Assembly: GCF_902506265.1 (NCBI RefSeq)
Contig: NZ_LR733556.1
Location: forward strand, 1,918,535 to 1,982,534
Direction of reading: 5' to 3'
Length of the DNA: 64,000 nucleotides
Source of the DNA: Flavobacterium sp. 9AF
Lineage (GTDB): Bacteria > Bacteroidota > Bacteroidia > Flavobacteriales > Flavobacteriaceae
Under the pieces are notes generated by a model, which did no database searches, was not told the DNA's origin, and saw only the letters and a list, made by a program, of their open reading frames with translations. Both the position numbers and the translations under genes were made by a program. This document shows, in pieces, positions 53,701 to 63,437 of this stretch (its first letter is position 1; every line of letters starts with the position of its first letter).

Positions 53701-56700
53701 ATGAAATACTGTATTTTTATACTTACCCTATTATATAGTAGTTTTGCCTTTTCGCAAGGAGAAGCGAATATTTGGTATTTTGGAGGCAAAGCAGGTATCG
53801 ATTTTAATAGTGGGTCTCCTGTAGCACTAACCGATAGTCAAATGCAAATTGATGAAGGTTGCACTACGATTTCTAATAGTCTAGGTCAAGTTCTATTTTA
53901 TAGCAATGGTTTACAAGTATGGAATGCCAATCATCAAGTCATGCCAAATGGCAATGGACTGTTAGGCAGTAGTTCCAGTACACAGTCTGCTATTGCCATT
54001 CCTAAACCAGGTAGTACTTCTATTTACTATCTATTCACCACAGATTCTGATGCGGGTACAGATGGTGCGAATTACTCTGAAATAGACATGGGTTTAAATG
54101 GAGGTTTAGGGGATATTACCAGTAATAAAAACATCTCTCTTTTTACACCTTCTTGTGAAAAATTAACAGCGGTAAAACATCAAAATGGTATTGATTATTG
54201 GGTAATATTACATGAATTTTTTGACATTACTGCAACAAATAGTTTTAGAGTATATTTAGTAAATGCAAATGGGGTAAGCAACACACCAATATTTACCACA
54301 ATAGGAAGTTCTTATCCTGTTGGTTATTTAAAAGTTTCTCCAAATGGTGATAAAATTATCAACGCAAGTTATTATGGTATTGTAGAGTTGTTTGATTTTG
54401 ATAGTGCAACTGGTATCCTTTCAAATCAAAAAACGGTATATAATATACCCTCATCAAGTAACTATGGGGTTGAATTTTCACCTTCTGGCAACCTTGCCTA
54501 TCTTACAACTGGAACATCAGTAGCAACCTTCAAATTATTACAATTTGATTTAACTAGTGCCAATATTCCTGCAACAGCCACATTAATTCATGAAGTTACA
54601 AATGATATTAATCACCAAATAGGTGCCTTGCAATTAGGACCAGATGGAAAATTATATTGCACAAATTTTGATTACGATTATCTATCCGTAATAAACAATC
54701 CTAATACGTTAGGCGTAGGGTGTAATTTTGTTGCTAATGGTGTCAATCTTAACGGTCGTTTGTGTAAAGCGGGGCTTCCTCAATTTATACAGTCCTATTT
54801 TTCAACTGGCATTATTGCTGAAAATCTTTGCTTAGGCAATGCCACTTCTTTTTCGTTAACTAATGTTGATAGTGTAATTGCTGTAAACTGGGATTTTGGT
54901 GATGGCAATTCAGGTTCAGGGTTAAATCCAAATCACACCTATTTACTTACTGGGGATTATACCATTACTGCCACAGTAACTACTTTATCTGAAACCATCA
55001 CTCAAACCAAAGATATTAAGATTTCAGCTGTTCCAACAGCTACACAACCAAACCCAATCTATATTTGTGATACAAATAATGATGGGTTCCATAATTTCGA
55101 TCTAACACAATATACATCCATTATTCTTAACGGTCAATCTCCTACTGAGTATGGAGTTAATTATTATGCCAATGCGACTGATTATGCTAACAAACTGGTA
55201 ATAACAAATCCTACCACCTACCAAAATTTAGTAGCGTATCAATTTCAAACAATAATAGCGGAAGTATATAATTTAGAAAATAGAAATTGTACAGCAATCA
55301 CCACTTTTGCTATTCAAGTGTTTGAAACACCTACTCCAGCAACAACTATTCCTGCCATCAGAAAATGTGATGATGTTACTTTTGGCACTAACAACGATAA
55401 CCGAATCGTTTTTGATTTAACGCAAAACGAAACGACTATTTTAAATGGGCAATCAGCTAACGATTTTACAATTTCTTACTATACCGATTCTGGTTTTACC
55501 AATGGCATAGCCACTCCTAACTCGTATGTTAATACAAATCCTACGGAAACCATATATATACAGGTGGCTAACAATTCTAATACAAGTTGTGTAGCAACTA
55601 CTACTTTTGAAATTGAAGTGTATGCAAATCCTGTCATCAATTCTCCTGTTACTCTAAAACAGTGTGATGATGATAATGATGGCTTTAGTGCTTTCAATCT
55701 AACTGAAGCGGAACGTTTAATTGTAACCAATACCTCAGGAGTAACCATTGCTTATTTTGAAACACTTACTGATGCCGAAAACAATAACAATCCAATTACT
55801 AATGTTACGGCTTATACCAATCAAACAGTAAGTACAGATACAATATATGTAAGAGTAACGAATGCTAATGGTTGTTATAGTGTTTCTGAATTGCATTTAG
55901 TGGTGTCAACTACTTTAATTTCAAACAGCATTCAAGAAACTTTTACCGTTTGTGATGATATGGCTTCTGGTTCTATTACTGATGGAATCGCTACTTTCGA
56001 TTTTAGTAGTGTGAATGCACAAATTTTGGCACAATATCCTAGTGGACAAATACTAGATATTACTTATTATCGTAATATAACGGATGCCTTAGCAGAACAA
56101 AATGCGATTGCAGATATATCTAACTATACTAATATTGGTTACCCAAATTATCAAGAAATATATGTACGAGTTGATAGCCAATTAAACAATGAATGTCTTG
56201 GTCTAGGACATCATGTTACTTTATACGTGGAAAGAATTCCTATAGTAGAACCTCAAAATTACAATCATTGTGATGATGATCAAGACGGTGTTTTTGGTTT
56301 TGATACTTCCAATTTAGAAACTGACTTATTGAATGGGTTAACGAATGTTACACTTAGTTATTTTGATGCTCAAGGCAGTTCGATAACCATGACTCATCCA
56401 TTTTTTACTATGTCTCAAATAATTACAGCTAGAGCTACTAACAATTCAGCTACTGGTTGTTATTTCGAAACCACCATAACTTTTACAGTAGATGATTTGC
56501 CAGAAGCATTTTCAATACCTGTGGGTTTAACTACCGTTTGTGATGACGAAGTAAATCCTAGTTTCCAAGACGGTTTATATGCTTTTAATACCAGTAGTTT
56601 TGAAAGCACTATTCTAGGTAATCAAACTGGAATGATAGTAACTTATTTTGATGAAAATGGAAATCCATTATCTAGCCCATTGCCTAATCCCTTTATTTCA

Positions 56701-57516
56701 GATTCCCAAAATATAACAGTTAACGTATCGAATCCATTAAATACGAGTTGTGCTGCTAGTATGATTATTCAATTACAAGTAAATCCAGTTCCAGATATTG
56801 AATTAATTGGAGATGGATTGGTCTGTAGTGATAATACTTCTTTTACACTTAATATCGATGCTGGTTTAATAGATCCCAATACCCAAAATGAGTATAACTA
56901 TCAATGGTATTTAGATCATTCACTTTTACCGAATGAAACGAATTATAATCTTGTGGTAAATAATGAAGGTGTTTACTCAGTAATAGTAACTAATGCAACG
57001 AATTGTTCGAGAACCAGAACAATAACAGTTACGGCATCTGATGTAGCTACCATAAATAACATTCAAATTAATGATTTAACCGACACGAATTCTATTATCG
57101 TTTCGGTATCTGGGAACGGAAGCTATGAATATAGTTTAGACAATGAAAATTATCAATCTTCCAATATATTTACTAATTTGGAAGCGGGTATTTATACAGT
57201 ATATGTAAAAGACAACTATGGTTGTGGAGTGACCACAAAAGAAATAAGTATTTTAGGGATTCCCAAATTCTTTACACCTAATGGAGATGGATTTAATGAT
57301 ACTTGGAATATTAAAGGAGTAAACAATACTTTCAATCCCAAAACGATGATTTATATTTTTGATCGTTATGGTAAATTACTAAAGCAAATTAGCCCTTTAG
57401 GAAACGGATGGGATGGTACTTTTAATGCACAACAAATGCCATCAACTGATTATTGGTATGCAATTGAATTAGAAGATGGAAGAACGTTAAAAGGACATTT
57501 TACATTGAAAAGATAA
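53701..57516 (+). CDS. Large T9SS type-B sorted protein with PKD domain
   Basis: A 1,271-residue secreted protein: signal peptide ending SFAFSQ; an N-terminal propeller-like region (about 20-370, NIWYFGGKAGIDFNSG); a PKD domain near 395-430 (VNWDFGDGNSGSGLNPNHTY); about six Cys-Asp-Asp repeats (CDDxxDGxxxFxL, about 455-1,050), Ig-like; and a gliding-motility-associated type B C-terminal domain (about 1,185-1,271: FFTPNGDGFNDTWNIKG, WDGTFNAQQMPSTDYWYAIEL). Type B cargo is exported by T9SS and usually stays on the surface with SprF-like help. It precedes the pilus-like operon after 69 bases. Confidence 0.9.
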   Translation: MKYCIFILTLLYSSFAFSQGEANIWYFGGKAGIDFNSGSPVALTDSQMQIDEGCTTISNSLGQVLFYSNGLQVWNANHQVMPNGNGLLGSSSSTQSAIAIPKPGSTSIYYLFTTDSDAGTDGANYSEIDMGLNGGLGDITSNKNISLFTPSCEKLTAVKHQNGIDYWVILHEFFDITATNSFRVYLVNANGVSNTPIFTTIGSSYPVGYLKVSPNGDKIINASYYGIVELFDFDSATGILSNQKTVYNIPSSSNYGVEFSPSGNLAYLTTGTSVATFKLLQFDLTSANIPATATLIHEVTNDINHQIGALQLGPDGKLYCTNFDYDYLSVINNPNTLGVGCNFVANGVNLNGRLCKAGLPQFIQSYFSTGIIAENLCLGNATSFSLTNVDSVIAVNWDFGDGNSGSGLNPNHTYLLTGDYTITATVTTLSETITQTKDIKISAVPTATQPNPIYICDTNNDGFHNFDLTQYTSIILNGQSPTEYGVNYYANATDYANKLVITNPTTYQNLVAYQFQTIIAEVYNLENRNCTAITTFAIQVFETPTPATTIPAIRKCDDVTFGTNNDNRIVFDLTQNETTILNGQSANDFTISYYTDSGFTNGIATPNSYVNTNPTETIYIQVANNSNTSCVATTTFEIEVYANPVINSPVTLKQCDDDNDGFSAFNLTEAERLIVTNTSGVTIAYFETLTDAENNNNPITNVTAYTNQTVSTDTIYVRVTNANGCYSVSELHLVVSTTLISNSIQETFTVCDDMASGSITDGIATFDFSSVNAQILAQYPSGQILDITYYRNITDALAEQNAIADISNYTNIGYPNYQEIYVRVDSQLNNECLGLGHHVTLYVERIPIVEPQNYNHCDDDQDGVFGFDTSNLETDLLNGLTNVTLSYFDAQGSSITMTHPFFTMSQIITARATNNSATGCYFETTITFTVDDLPEAFSIPVGLTTVCDDEVNPSFQDGLYAFNTSSFESTILGNQTGMIVTYFDENGNPLSSPLPNPFISDSQNITVNVSNPLNTSCAASMIIQLQVNPVPDIELIGDGLVCSDNTSFTLNIDAGLIDPNTQNEYNYQWYLDHSLLPNETNYNLVVNNEGVYSVIVTNATNCSRTRTITVTASDVATINNIQINDLTDTNSIIVSVSGNGSYEYSLDNENYQSSNIFTNLEAGIYTVYVKDNYGCGVTTKEISILGIPKFFTPNGDGFNDTWNIKGVNNTFNPKTMIYIFDRYGKLLKQISPLGNGWDGTFNAQQMPSTDYWYAIELEDGRTLKGHFTLKR

Positions 57517-57552
57517 CCATTGCCCTATTCTAAAAAAATAACTACTTTTACC

Positions 57553-57564
57553 AACCTATAGGTT
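57553..57564. repeat. Perfect 12-bp palindrome upstream of the pilus-like operon
   Basis: aacctataggtt is self-complementary and flanked by taccc/taccaa-like sequence. It lies between the type-B gene stop and the first lipoprotein start (57586), where an operator would be expected. Confidence 0.35.
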
Positions 57565-57585
57565 ACCCAAAAAAATAGTGAAGAA

Positions 57586-58314
57586 ATGAAAAAAATAGTG
57601 ACAGTAGCTCTGGTAAGTATTCTATATTCTTGTCAGTCCGTTACCGTAAAAGACAATACATACCAAATAAGTAAGGCAACCGTAGAATTAGGTACTTTAG
57701 GCGAAGCCAAATCTTTAGCAGGTGTGCAAAATAATTTTGAAACTACGGCTTACCCACAACTGAATGAAAAAATAAAAGTTCAAGTAAATATTGTACCTTT
57801 TACCAAACGCATTCACAAAATCAATACGGAAAAAGCGCTATACAATCAAAAGCAAATGACGGTGAAATATGTGGATAGCTTGCCAGTTAAACCCGAATTG
57901 CTCAGTATTGAAATTGCAGATAAAAATGCCTTTATCAACGAATTGAATTCAGAAAGCAACCAATCGGTACTTACTTTTATTCAAAATAACGAAAGAACAT
58001 CACTTGTTTCTGGAATTTTAACCAATGCTACGCCATCAGAAATAGAAAAAATAAGACAAGCCGATACGTTTTATTTGGTACAAACTGATAAAGCAAAATA
58101 TCAAATTGCATTGTACAAAGAAGACAAAAAAACAGGGTTACTCTATATCGATACCAATCAAATTTTAGGATATGAAATAAGTACTTTTTGCTGGACTGAA
58201 ACCAGTAATCGAAAATGGCAAATTGGCGATTTAGTATCCAAAGGACATTCTTGTTCTGGGTTAACTACCAAAAAAGTGAAAGAAGCCAAAGAAAAAAGTT
58301 TATATAGAATGTAA
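57586..58314 (+). CDS. Lipoprotein of unknown function, first gene of the pilus-like operon
   Basis: A 242-residue lipoprotein (Cys16 in SILYSCQS). No known domain; features are QVNIVPFTKRIHKINTEKALYN and a late CWTETSNRKWQIGDLVSKGHSC with two Cys that could form a disulfide. Its stop overlaps the start of the next lipoprotein gene by one base. Co-directional with the PilP-like, pseudopilin and GspF-like genes, so an accessory role such as pilotin is possible but unproven. Confidence 0.6.
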   Translation: MKKIVTVALVSILYSCQSVTVKDNTYQISKATVELGTLGEAKSLAGVQNNFETTAYPQLNEKIKVQVNIVPFTKRIHKINTEKALYNQKQMTVKYVDSLPVKPELLSIEIADKNAFINELNSESNQSVLTFIQNNERTSLVSGILTNATPSEIEKIRQADTFYLVQTDKAKYQIALYKEDKKTGLLYIDTNQILGYEISTFCWTETSNRKWQIGDLVSKGHSCSGLTTKKVKEAKEKSLYRM

Positions 58315-59246
58315 TGCGAAGCAATATGAGGTATATTTTTTTAAGTTTTTTATTCCTATACTTAGGTTGTGAAGAAATTGTATTAGAAGCAGATATTTCT
58401 GATAAACAATTAGTAGTCTTAGCACCTACTGATAATGCACAGTTTAATTCTACTAGTGTTACTTTTACGTGGGAACCTTTAGAAGATGCTACAAAATATC
58501 AAATTCAAATTGCAAAACCTACATTTGAAAATGCAACTGAAATTATCTTAAACACAGAAACTACAGAAACTACGTTTACCCAACAATTGAATGTAGGCAC
58601 TTATGAATGGCGCATTAGAGCCTTAAATAGTTCATACAGTACGCCTTTTGTAACTCGAAAACTAACCGTTTTAAGTAACAACGACTTTAGTAGCAATGTG
58701 GTGGTTTTAAATAGTCCTACAAATAATTTGATTACTAATACAGCCTCACAACAACTTAGCTGGTCGTCTATAATTGGTGCTACTAGTTATCAATTGCAAA
58801 TTTTCGATAATTCAAGCACACTAGTGGTCGACCAAAATCTAACAACTACTACTTACAATTACACCTTTACAGACAATTCATTTACTTGGAAAGTAAGAGC
58901 TACAAACGGAAGTGATTACACCTTATACAGTTCAAGAACTATTTTAGTAGATACCACAAGCCCTAACACGCCTACACTTACAGCACCAGTAAATAACAGT
59001 AGTACATCAGGAACATCTGTTACTTTTAATTATTCTAGAACGCCTATTAACGGAAGCACAGAATTTGACAGCTTGTACGTTTATACAGATAGTAATCTAT
59101 CCAATTTATTTGTAAAAAAACAAATAACAAATTCGCATACAGAAACAATTGCTACTTCAGGTACCTATTTTTGGAGAATGAAAGCTTTTGATGCAGCTGG
59201 AAATAGCAGTAGTACGACTAACTCATTTAGTTTTACAATTAATTAG
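58314..59246 (+). CDS. Lipoprotein with three fibronectin III-like domains
   Basis: A 310-residue lipoprotein (Cys19 in LFLYLGCEE) with three repeated beta-sandwich units (about 32-115, 120-215 and 218-310), each with a VTFTWEPLEDATKYQIQIA-like strand and a TYEWRIRA/FTWKVRA/TYFWRMKA strand, as in FN3 domains. The ATG overlaps the previous stop; an ATG four codons later is also possible. Probably displayed on the outer membrane or in the periplasm. The gene is 11 bases before the PilP-like gene. Confidence 0.7.
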   Translation: MRSNMRYIFLSFLFLYLGCEEIVLEADISDKQLVVLAPTDNAQFNSTSVTFTWEPLEDATKYQIQIAKPTFENATEIILNTETTETTFTQQLNVGTYEWRIRALNSSYSTPFVTRKLTVLSNNDFSSNVVVLNSPTNNLITNTASQQLSWSSIIGATSYQLQIFDNSSTLVVDQNLTTTTYNYTFTDNSFTWKVRATNGSDYTLYSSRTILVDTTSPNTPTLTAPVNNSSTSGTSVTFNYSRTPINGSTEFDSLYVYTDSNLSNLFVKKQITNSHTETIATSGTYFWRMKAFDAAGNSSSTTNSFSFTIN

Positions 59247-59257
59247 TCATAAACTGT

Positions 59258-59743
59258 ATGAAAAATAAAAAAACGGTATATTTATTACTGGCTTTAGTTA
59301 TAGCAATATGGGGCATGATTGTATATCAGTTTTTAGGTTATACCAATACAACTATTGAAGAACTTCCTAATAAAGATATCTCTCTAATACCAAAACTAGA
59401 TTATATTACCCTAGATACAACGAATATAAAAACTGATTACCGAGATCCATTTACAGGAAAACTTAATACAAAAAAAGTAGAAAAAAAAGAATCAATATCA
59501 ATATCATTTCAGCCTAGCACTATTACAAATACGAAGCAAGAAAGTGAAATAACAATTAATTATAAAGGCATCGTTTCTGATCTTACTGAAAAAAGTAAGG
59601 TTTTTATGGTTATCATAAATGGAGGAACTTATTTAATGAAAATAGGCGAAAAAGAAGAAGATGTTAATCTAATTAAAGGAAATAGAGAATCCATCACTGT
59701 AAAACATAAAGGAAAACTAAAAACGATTCATATAGTTGAATAA
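59258..59743 (+). CDS. PilP/GspC-like inner-membrane protein
   Basis: A 161-residue protein: one N-terminal membrane helix (about 7-27), a linker with DYRDPFTGK (the RDPF motif typical of PilP/GspC), and a C-terminal homology-region-like beta domain (INYKGIVSD ... VFMVIINGGTYLMKIGE ... SITVKHKGK). In pili and T2SS this protein links the inner-membrane platform to the secretin. It is followed, with an 8-base overlap, by the beta-helical protein. The identification is structural inference from motif and context. Confidence 0.6.
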   Translation: MKNKKTVYLLLALVIAIWGMIVYQFLGYTNTTIEELPNKDISLIPKLDYITLDTTNIKTDYRDPFTGKLNTKKVEKKESISISFQPSTITNTKQESEITINYKGIVSDLTEKSKVFMVIINGGTYLMKIGEKEEDVNLIKGNRESITVKHKGKLKTIHIVE

Positions 59744-60995
59744 TTTTTTAAAAAAGAAACTTTCTTCAGGAGCATTACAATTTGCCATATATACTGCTGG
59801 AATTGTGGCTTTACTTCTTTTTGGGCTTATTCTTTACTTGCATACTTTTTCTTTTTTTGGTCAACAAATAAACAATAGTAATACCACAATTAAGGCTACA
59901 GACTATGGTTTTTCTTTTATATTGAATGAAAACGAAATTCAAAAAGACACTTTTGCAATTCCTCTTTACGAAAATACTACTACAGAAATAAAAGGAATGA
60001 ATGAAACTTGGGGCCTTTTTCAAAAAACAAAAATCATTTCAAAAAGTAAACAAAAATCATTTCAAAAAATTGCTCTTTTAGGCTCAAATATTTCGCCAAC
60101 TAAAAGAAAAGCTTTGTACTTAAAGGATCTTTTTAAACCCTTAGTAGTTGTAGGTAATACTAAAATAGAAGGCAATGCAATATTACCAGAAGCAGGTATT
60201 CGTCCTGGAAACATTGCTGGCAATAGCTATTATGGTAATCAATTGCTATACGGTTCAATGGACAAAAGTGCTGAAAAATTACCTGATTTAAACCCTCTTA
60301 TTCATGAAAATATTGCCTATTTATTAAAAAAGGGTAAACCAAATAGTAATGAAGCCTATTTGGATTATACTACTCAAAATAAAAACTCTTTTTTCGAAAA
60401 TACAAAATGGATGTACAGCAATTCTATTTTAACAGTTAAAGAAAAATTTATTGGTAATATTATAATTAAATCGGATACATTAATTACAATTACAGCATCA
60501 TCCTATTTAAAGGATGTTATCGTAATTGCTCCTCATGTAATTATTGAAGACGATGTGTCTGGAAATTTTCAAGTAATAGCATCAAGTCGCATTCATATTG
60601 GTAAAAACGTAACTTTAGATTATCCTTCTGCCCTTGTACTCAAAAAAGACAAAATAGAGGGTGTAAAGGAAAATAATATAACTATTGAAGAAAACAGCAC
60701 TGTAAAAGGATTAGTTTGTTATTTTACTAAAGCTTTAGTTAGTAACTTTACTACAGAAATTATATGTAATGAAAATACTACGATTCTAGGCGAAGTGTAT
60801 TGTGAAGGTAATTTCGAATTAAAAGGAAGTGTTATAGGTACTGTTTTTGCACATCAATTTATCTCTAACACAGCAGGAACTATATTTATTAATCATTTAT
60901 ATAATGCTTCCATTAATTCAGAAAAATTACCAAATTTTTATAGTGGCTTATTGATTGATAATGAACCTAAAAGTATAATGAAATGGTTATATTAA
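59736..60995 (+). CDS. Membrane-anchored beta-helical protein, possible GspK/PilX-like minor pilin
   Basis: A 419-residue protein with a TTG start overlapping the previous gene by 8 bases; no nearby ATG keeps the N-terminus. Residues 4-35 (KKKLSSGALQFAIYTAGIV) look like a prepilin leader plus helix, with Gly-Ala as a possible processing site but no Glu5, as in GspK. The C-terminal half (about 225-390) has short repeated Val/Ile-Asn-Gly strands (KDVIVIAPHVIIEDDVSGN, NTTILGEVYCEGNFELKGS) like bactofilin or polymer-forming beta-helices. No family is firmly assigned. Confidence 0.5.
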   Translation: MNNFLKKKLSSGALQFAIYTAGIVALLLFGLILYLHTFSFFGQQINNSNTTIKATDYGFSFILNENEIQKDTFAIPLYENTTTEIKGMNETWGLFQKTKIISKSKQKSFQKIALLGSNISPTKRKALYLKDLFKPLVVVGNTKIEGNAILPEAGIRPGNIAGNSYYGNQLLYGSMDKSAEKLPDLNPLIHENIAYLLKKGKPNSNEAYLDYTTQNKNSFFENTKWMYSNSILTVKEKFIGNIIIKSDTLITITASSYLKDVIVIAPHVIIEDDVSGNFQVIASSRIHIGKNVTLDYPSALVLKKDKIEGVKENNITIEENSTVKGLVCYFTKALVSNFTTEIICNENTTILGEVYCEGNFELKGSVIGTVFAHQFISNTAGTIFINHLYNASINSEKLPNFYSGLLIDNEPKSIMKWLY

Positions 60996-61318
60996 AAAAA
61001 ATAAAATCGGCTACATTAATAGAAACATTAATTGCTACTATTTTGATTATTGTTATCTTTTTAATTGCCAGTTTAGTAATTAATAATTTGTTTTTTAATA
61101 CCTTTCATCAAAAAAAAGAAATAGCCATTACTCGTCTCAATGAATTAGAATATAAATATTTGAATAATGACATAAAACTTCCAATGGAAGAAGAAATCGA
61201 AAATTGGAAAATTTCTGTTACTGAAGAAAAAGACAAACATACCTATATCCTATTTGTTGCCACTCATTCGATTACCAAGAAAGAAATTAGAAGAACACTA
61301 ATTAAAAATGAATACTAA
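60983..61318 (+). CDS. Pseudopilin with class III-like signal
   Basis: A 111-residue protein with a prepilin-type N-terminus: basic MVILKKIKS, then ATLIETLIATILIIVIFLIA, in which a cut after Ser9 would leave Glu at +5. The residue before the cut is Ser, not the usual Gly. The short globular part has no known domain. It overlaps the previous gene by 13 bases and the next by 11, so it is tightly co-translated. Likely a minor pseudopilin (GspI/J-like). Confidence 0.72.
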   Translation: MVILKKIKSATLIETLIATILIIVIFLIASLVINNLFFNTFHQKKEIAITRLNELEYKYLNNDIKLPMEEEIENWKISVTEEKDKHTYILFVATHSITKKEIRRTLIKNEY

Positions 61319-61787
61319 AACTAAATCTTTTACCTTATCTGAAATGCTAGTGGTTTTAATCATTACAGCAATTGTAGTAGGTTTAGCATTTTCTGTACTA
61401 ACCTTGGTTAGAAAACAAATTTTTATCTTACAAACTAATGCCGAACAAACAACAAAAAAGGAATTATTTGAATATAAATTAAATTTGGATTGCAATCGCT
61501 ATTCTGAGATTAAGCTTTTAGATGATAATACACTCCTTCTCAAAAGTGAAATTGATTCTGTTTTATACACTTTTAATATTCCATTAGTTGTTTTAAATAA
61601 TCAAGATACAATAGCGACAAATTTGCATGAAATAACTTATTTTTATAAAAACAAATTAGTCAATCAAGGTAGAATTGATGCCATTAAAATAATGATTGAA
61701 CCCAAAAAAGGCATTTTCAAACCTCTTTTTATTTATAAAACGAACGACGCTACCGAACTAAATGATTTACAAACAAATGGCTTTTAA
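61308..61787 (+). CDS. Second pseudopilin
   Basis: A 159-residue protein with leader MNTKTKS and core FTLSEMLVVLIITAIVVGLA, so cleavage after Ser7 gives Phe1 and Glu5 of a mature pilin. As in the neighbouring pseudopilin, Ser replaces Gly at -1. The C-terminal domain is beta-rich (SEIKLLDDNTLLLKSEI). It overlaps neighbouring genes on both sides (11 and 26 bases). Confidence 0.78.
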   Translation: MNTKTKSFTLSEMLVVLIITAIVVGLAFSVLTLVRKQIFILQTNAEQTTKKELFEYKLNLDCNRYSEIKLLDDNTLLLKSEIDSVLYTFNIPLVVLNNQDTIATNLHEITYFYKNKLVNQGRIDAIKIMIEPKKGIFKPLFIYKTNDATELNDLQTNGF

Positions 61788-62904
61788 AATAGAGAATACT
61801 ACTCCAACAGCTAAAGACAACTCTAATTCTTTTCAAAAAATTCTTGAAACTGAAATTACATTATTTAGCAAACCTTTTTCTAGCAAGAGAAAATATTCTT
61901 TTTATCTTGAAATGAGCGTTTTATTGAAAGCTGGAATTACATTAAAAGAAGCATTAGGTTTAACTATAGAAAATATAAAAAATAAAAAAGATAAAGCAAT
62001 ACTGGAAAAAATTTTAGATAATATTATTAATGGCAAATCTTTTTCAGACAGTATTTATGAAGCAAAATCCTTTTCTGATTATGAGTATTACTCATTAAAA
62101 ATAGGAGAAGAAACAGGGAATGTTGCAAAAGTAACTGAACAATTAGCTTACTTTTTTGAAAGAAAAAATGAACAAAAAAGAGTAGTTATAGCCGCTTTAA
62201 CTTATCCTGCTATCATTTTAAGTACGGCTTTATTAGTAATTATCTTTATGTTAAGCTATGTTGTACCCATGTTTCAGGACATTTTTAAACAAAACAACAT
62301 TCAATTACCTTGGATTACAGAAATAATTATTAGTTTATCTGATTTTGTAAAAAATTATGGTAGCTATTTTTTAATTGGTTTTATAATTTTTCTAATCAGT
62401 TTTAATTCTTTCAAAAAAAACAAAACTTTTAAAAGTATTTTACATCGAATAACTATAAAAATTCCAATTTTTGGATCGTTTATAAAAAAAGTGTATTTGG
62501 CACAATTTACGCAAGCCGTTAGTTTGCTTACAAGTTCTAAAATTCCAATTTTAAACAGTATTCAATTAGTAAATAAAATGATTGATTTCATTCCTCTACA
62601 GGAAGATTTAACAAAAGTGGAACAAGATATTTTAAAAGGGTTTTCTCTTCATGAAAGTTTAAAAAAAGGAACTTTTTTTGACAATAAAATGACATCACTT
62701 GTTAAAGTTGCAGAAGAAACAAATCAAACCGATTTTGTTTTTAAACAACTTAATGATCAATATAATCTTGAGGTAGCACAGCAATCTAAAATAATGTCTA
62801 CTTTGTTAGAACCTTTTATTATTTTAATTGTGGGATTAATTGTTGCTATTTTACTTGTTGCTATGTATTTACCAATGTTTCAACTTAGCAACGCTATTGG
62901 TTAA
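61777..62904 (+). CDS. gspF: GspF/PilC-type inner-membrane platform protein
   Basis: A 375-residue protein from the ATG at 61777 (MAFKIENT); an in-frame ATG five codons earlier is possible. Two GspF domains are visible: the first (about 35-155) with SFYLEMSVLLKAGITLKEAL and YYSLKIGEETGNVAKV, the second (about 235-360) with LAQFTQAVSLLTSSKIPIL and SLVKVAEETNQTDF, and three membrane helices. It anchors the assembly ATPase and pseudopilus in T2SS and T4P. Its last four bases overlap the convergent PilO-like gene. Confidence 0.9.
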   Translation: MAFKIENTTPTAKDNSNSFQKILETEITLFSKPFSSKRKYSFYLEMSVLLKAGITLKEALGLTIENIKNKKDKAILEKILDNIINGKSFSDSIYEAKSFSDYEYYSLKIGEETGNVAKVTEQLAYFFERKNEQKRVVIAALTYPAIILSTALLVIIFMLSYVVPMFQDIFKQNNIQLPWITEIIISLSDFVKNYGSYFLIGFIIFLISFNSFKKNKTFKSILHRITIKIPIFGSFIKKVYLAQFTQAVSLLTSSKIPILNSIQLVNKMIDFIPLQEDLTKVEQDILKGFSLHESLKKGTFFDNKMTSLVKVAEETNQTDFVFKQLNDQYNLEVAQQSKIMSTLLEPFIILIVGLIVAILLVAMYLPMFQLSNAIG

Positions 62905-63437
62905 TTTTCAGGGTTTAAATAAGTTTTCTTTTCCAAAATAATTTCTGTAATTATGTATTTGTTGTTTTCTTTATAATTATTTTTTTTGACTGTGGTAAAA
63001 TGTTCTATTTTACCAAAAATTGCATTTTTTTCTAAATAATTCAAAAGCAACAATGTAGCATTAAATTCACCTGTAACAGTAAAAGAATAATGAGTAATTT
63101 TTGTGTTTTTTTCTATAATAATTTTAGGTTCTTCAAACGCAACAACACTAATGTTTAATTTGGCGGTATTTTCATTTATTATTTTAAGAAGATTATTTTG
63201 TTCGTTTTTAATAGCTTGATTATAATGTAATTCTTCTAATAACAAATCCAATTTTTTGTTTTTTATAACCAATGCTTTAGAAGCGTTATTTTGATTGATT
63301 ATATTGTCTAATTTTGCGTTCAAGTTATGAAGATTTTCTGCATAATAAAACGTTTTAGAAATAGCCAATTTGTAAATCAATACAAATGAGATTAAGATAA
63401 TCAAAAGTAATATTTTATTTTTTTTATTTAGTTTCAT
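62901..63437 (-). CDS. PilO/GspM-like protein
   Basis: A 178-residue bitopic protein: short basic cytoplasmic tail, one membrane helix (about 8-26), coiled coil (about 32-95), then a ferredoxin-like domain with ITHYSFTVTGEFNATLLLLNYLEKN, the pattern of PilO/GspM. It overlaps the PilN-like gene by 14 bases on the same strand and the convergent gspF by 4 bases. With the PilN- and PilP-like proteins it would form the inner-membrane alignment subcomplex. Confidence 0.65.
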   Translation of the reverse strand: MKLNKKNKILLLIILISFVLIYKLAISKTFYYAENLHNLNAKLDNIINQNNASKALVIKNKKLDLLLEELHYNQAIKNEQNNLLKIINENTAKLNISVVAFEEPKIIIEKNTKITHYSFTVTGEFNATLLLLNYLEKNAIFGKIEHFTTVKKNNYKENNKYIITEIILEKKTYLNPEN

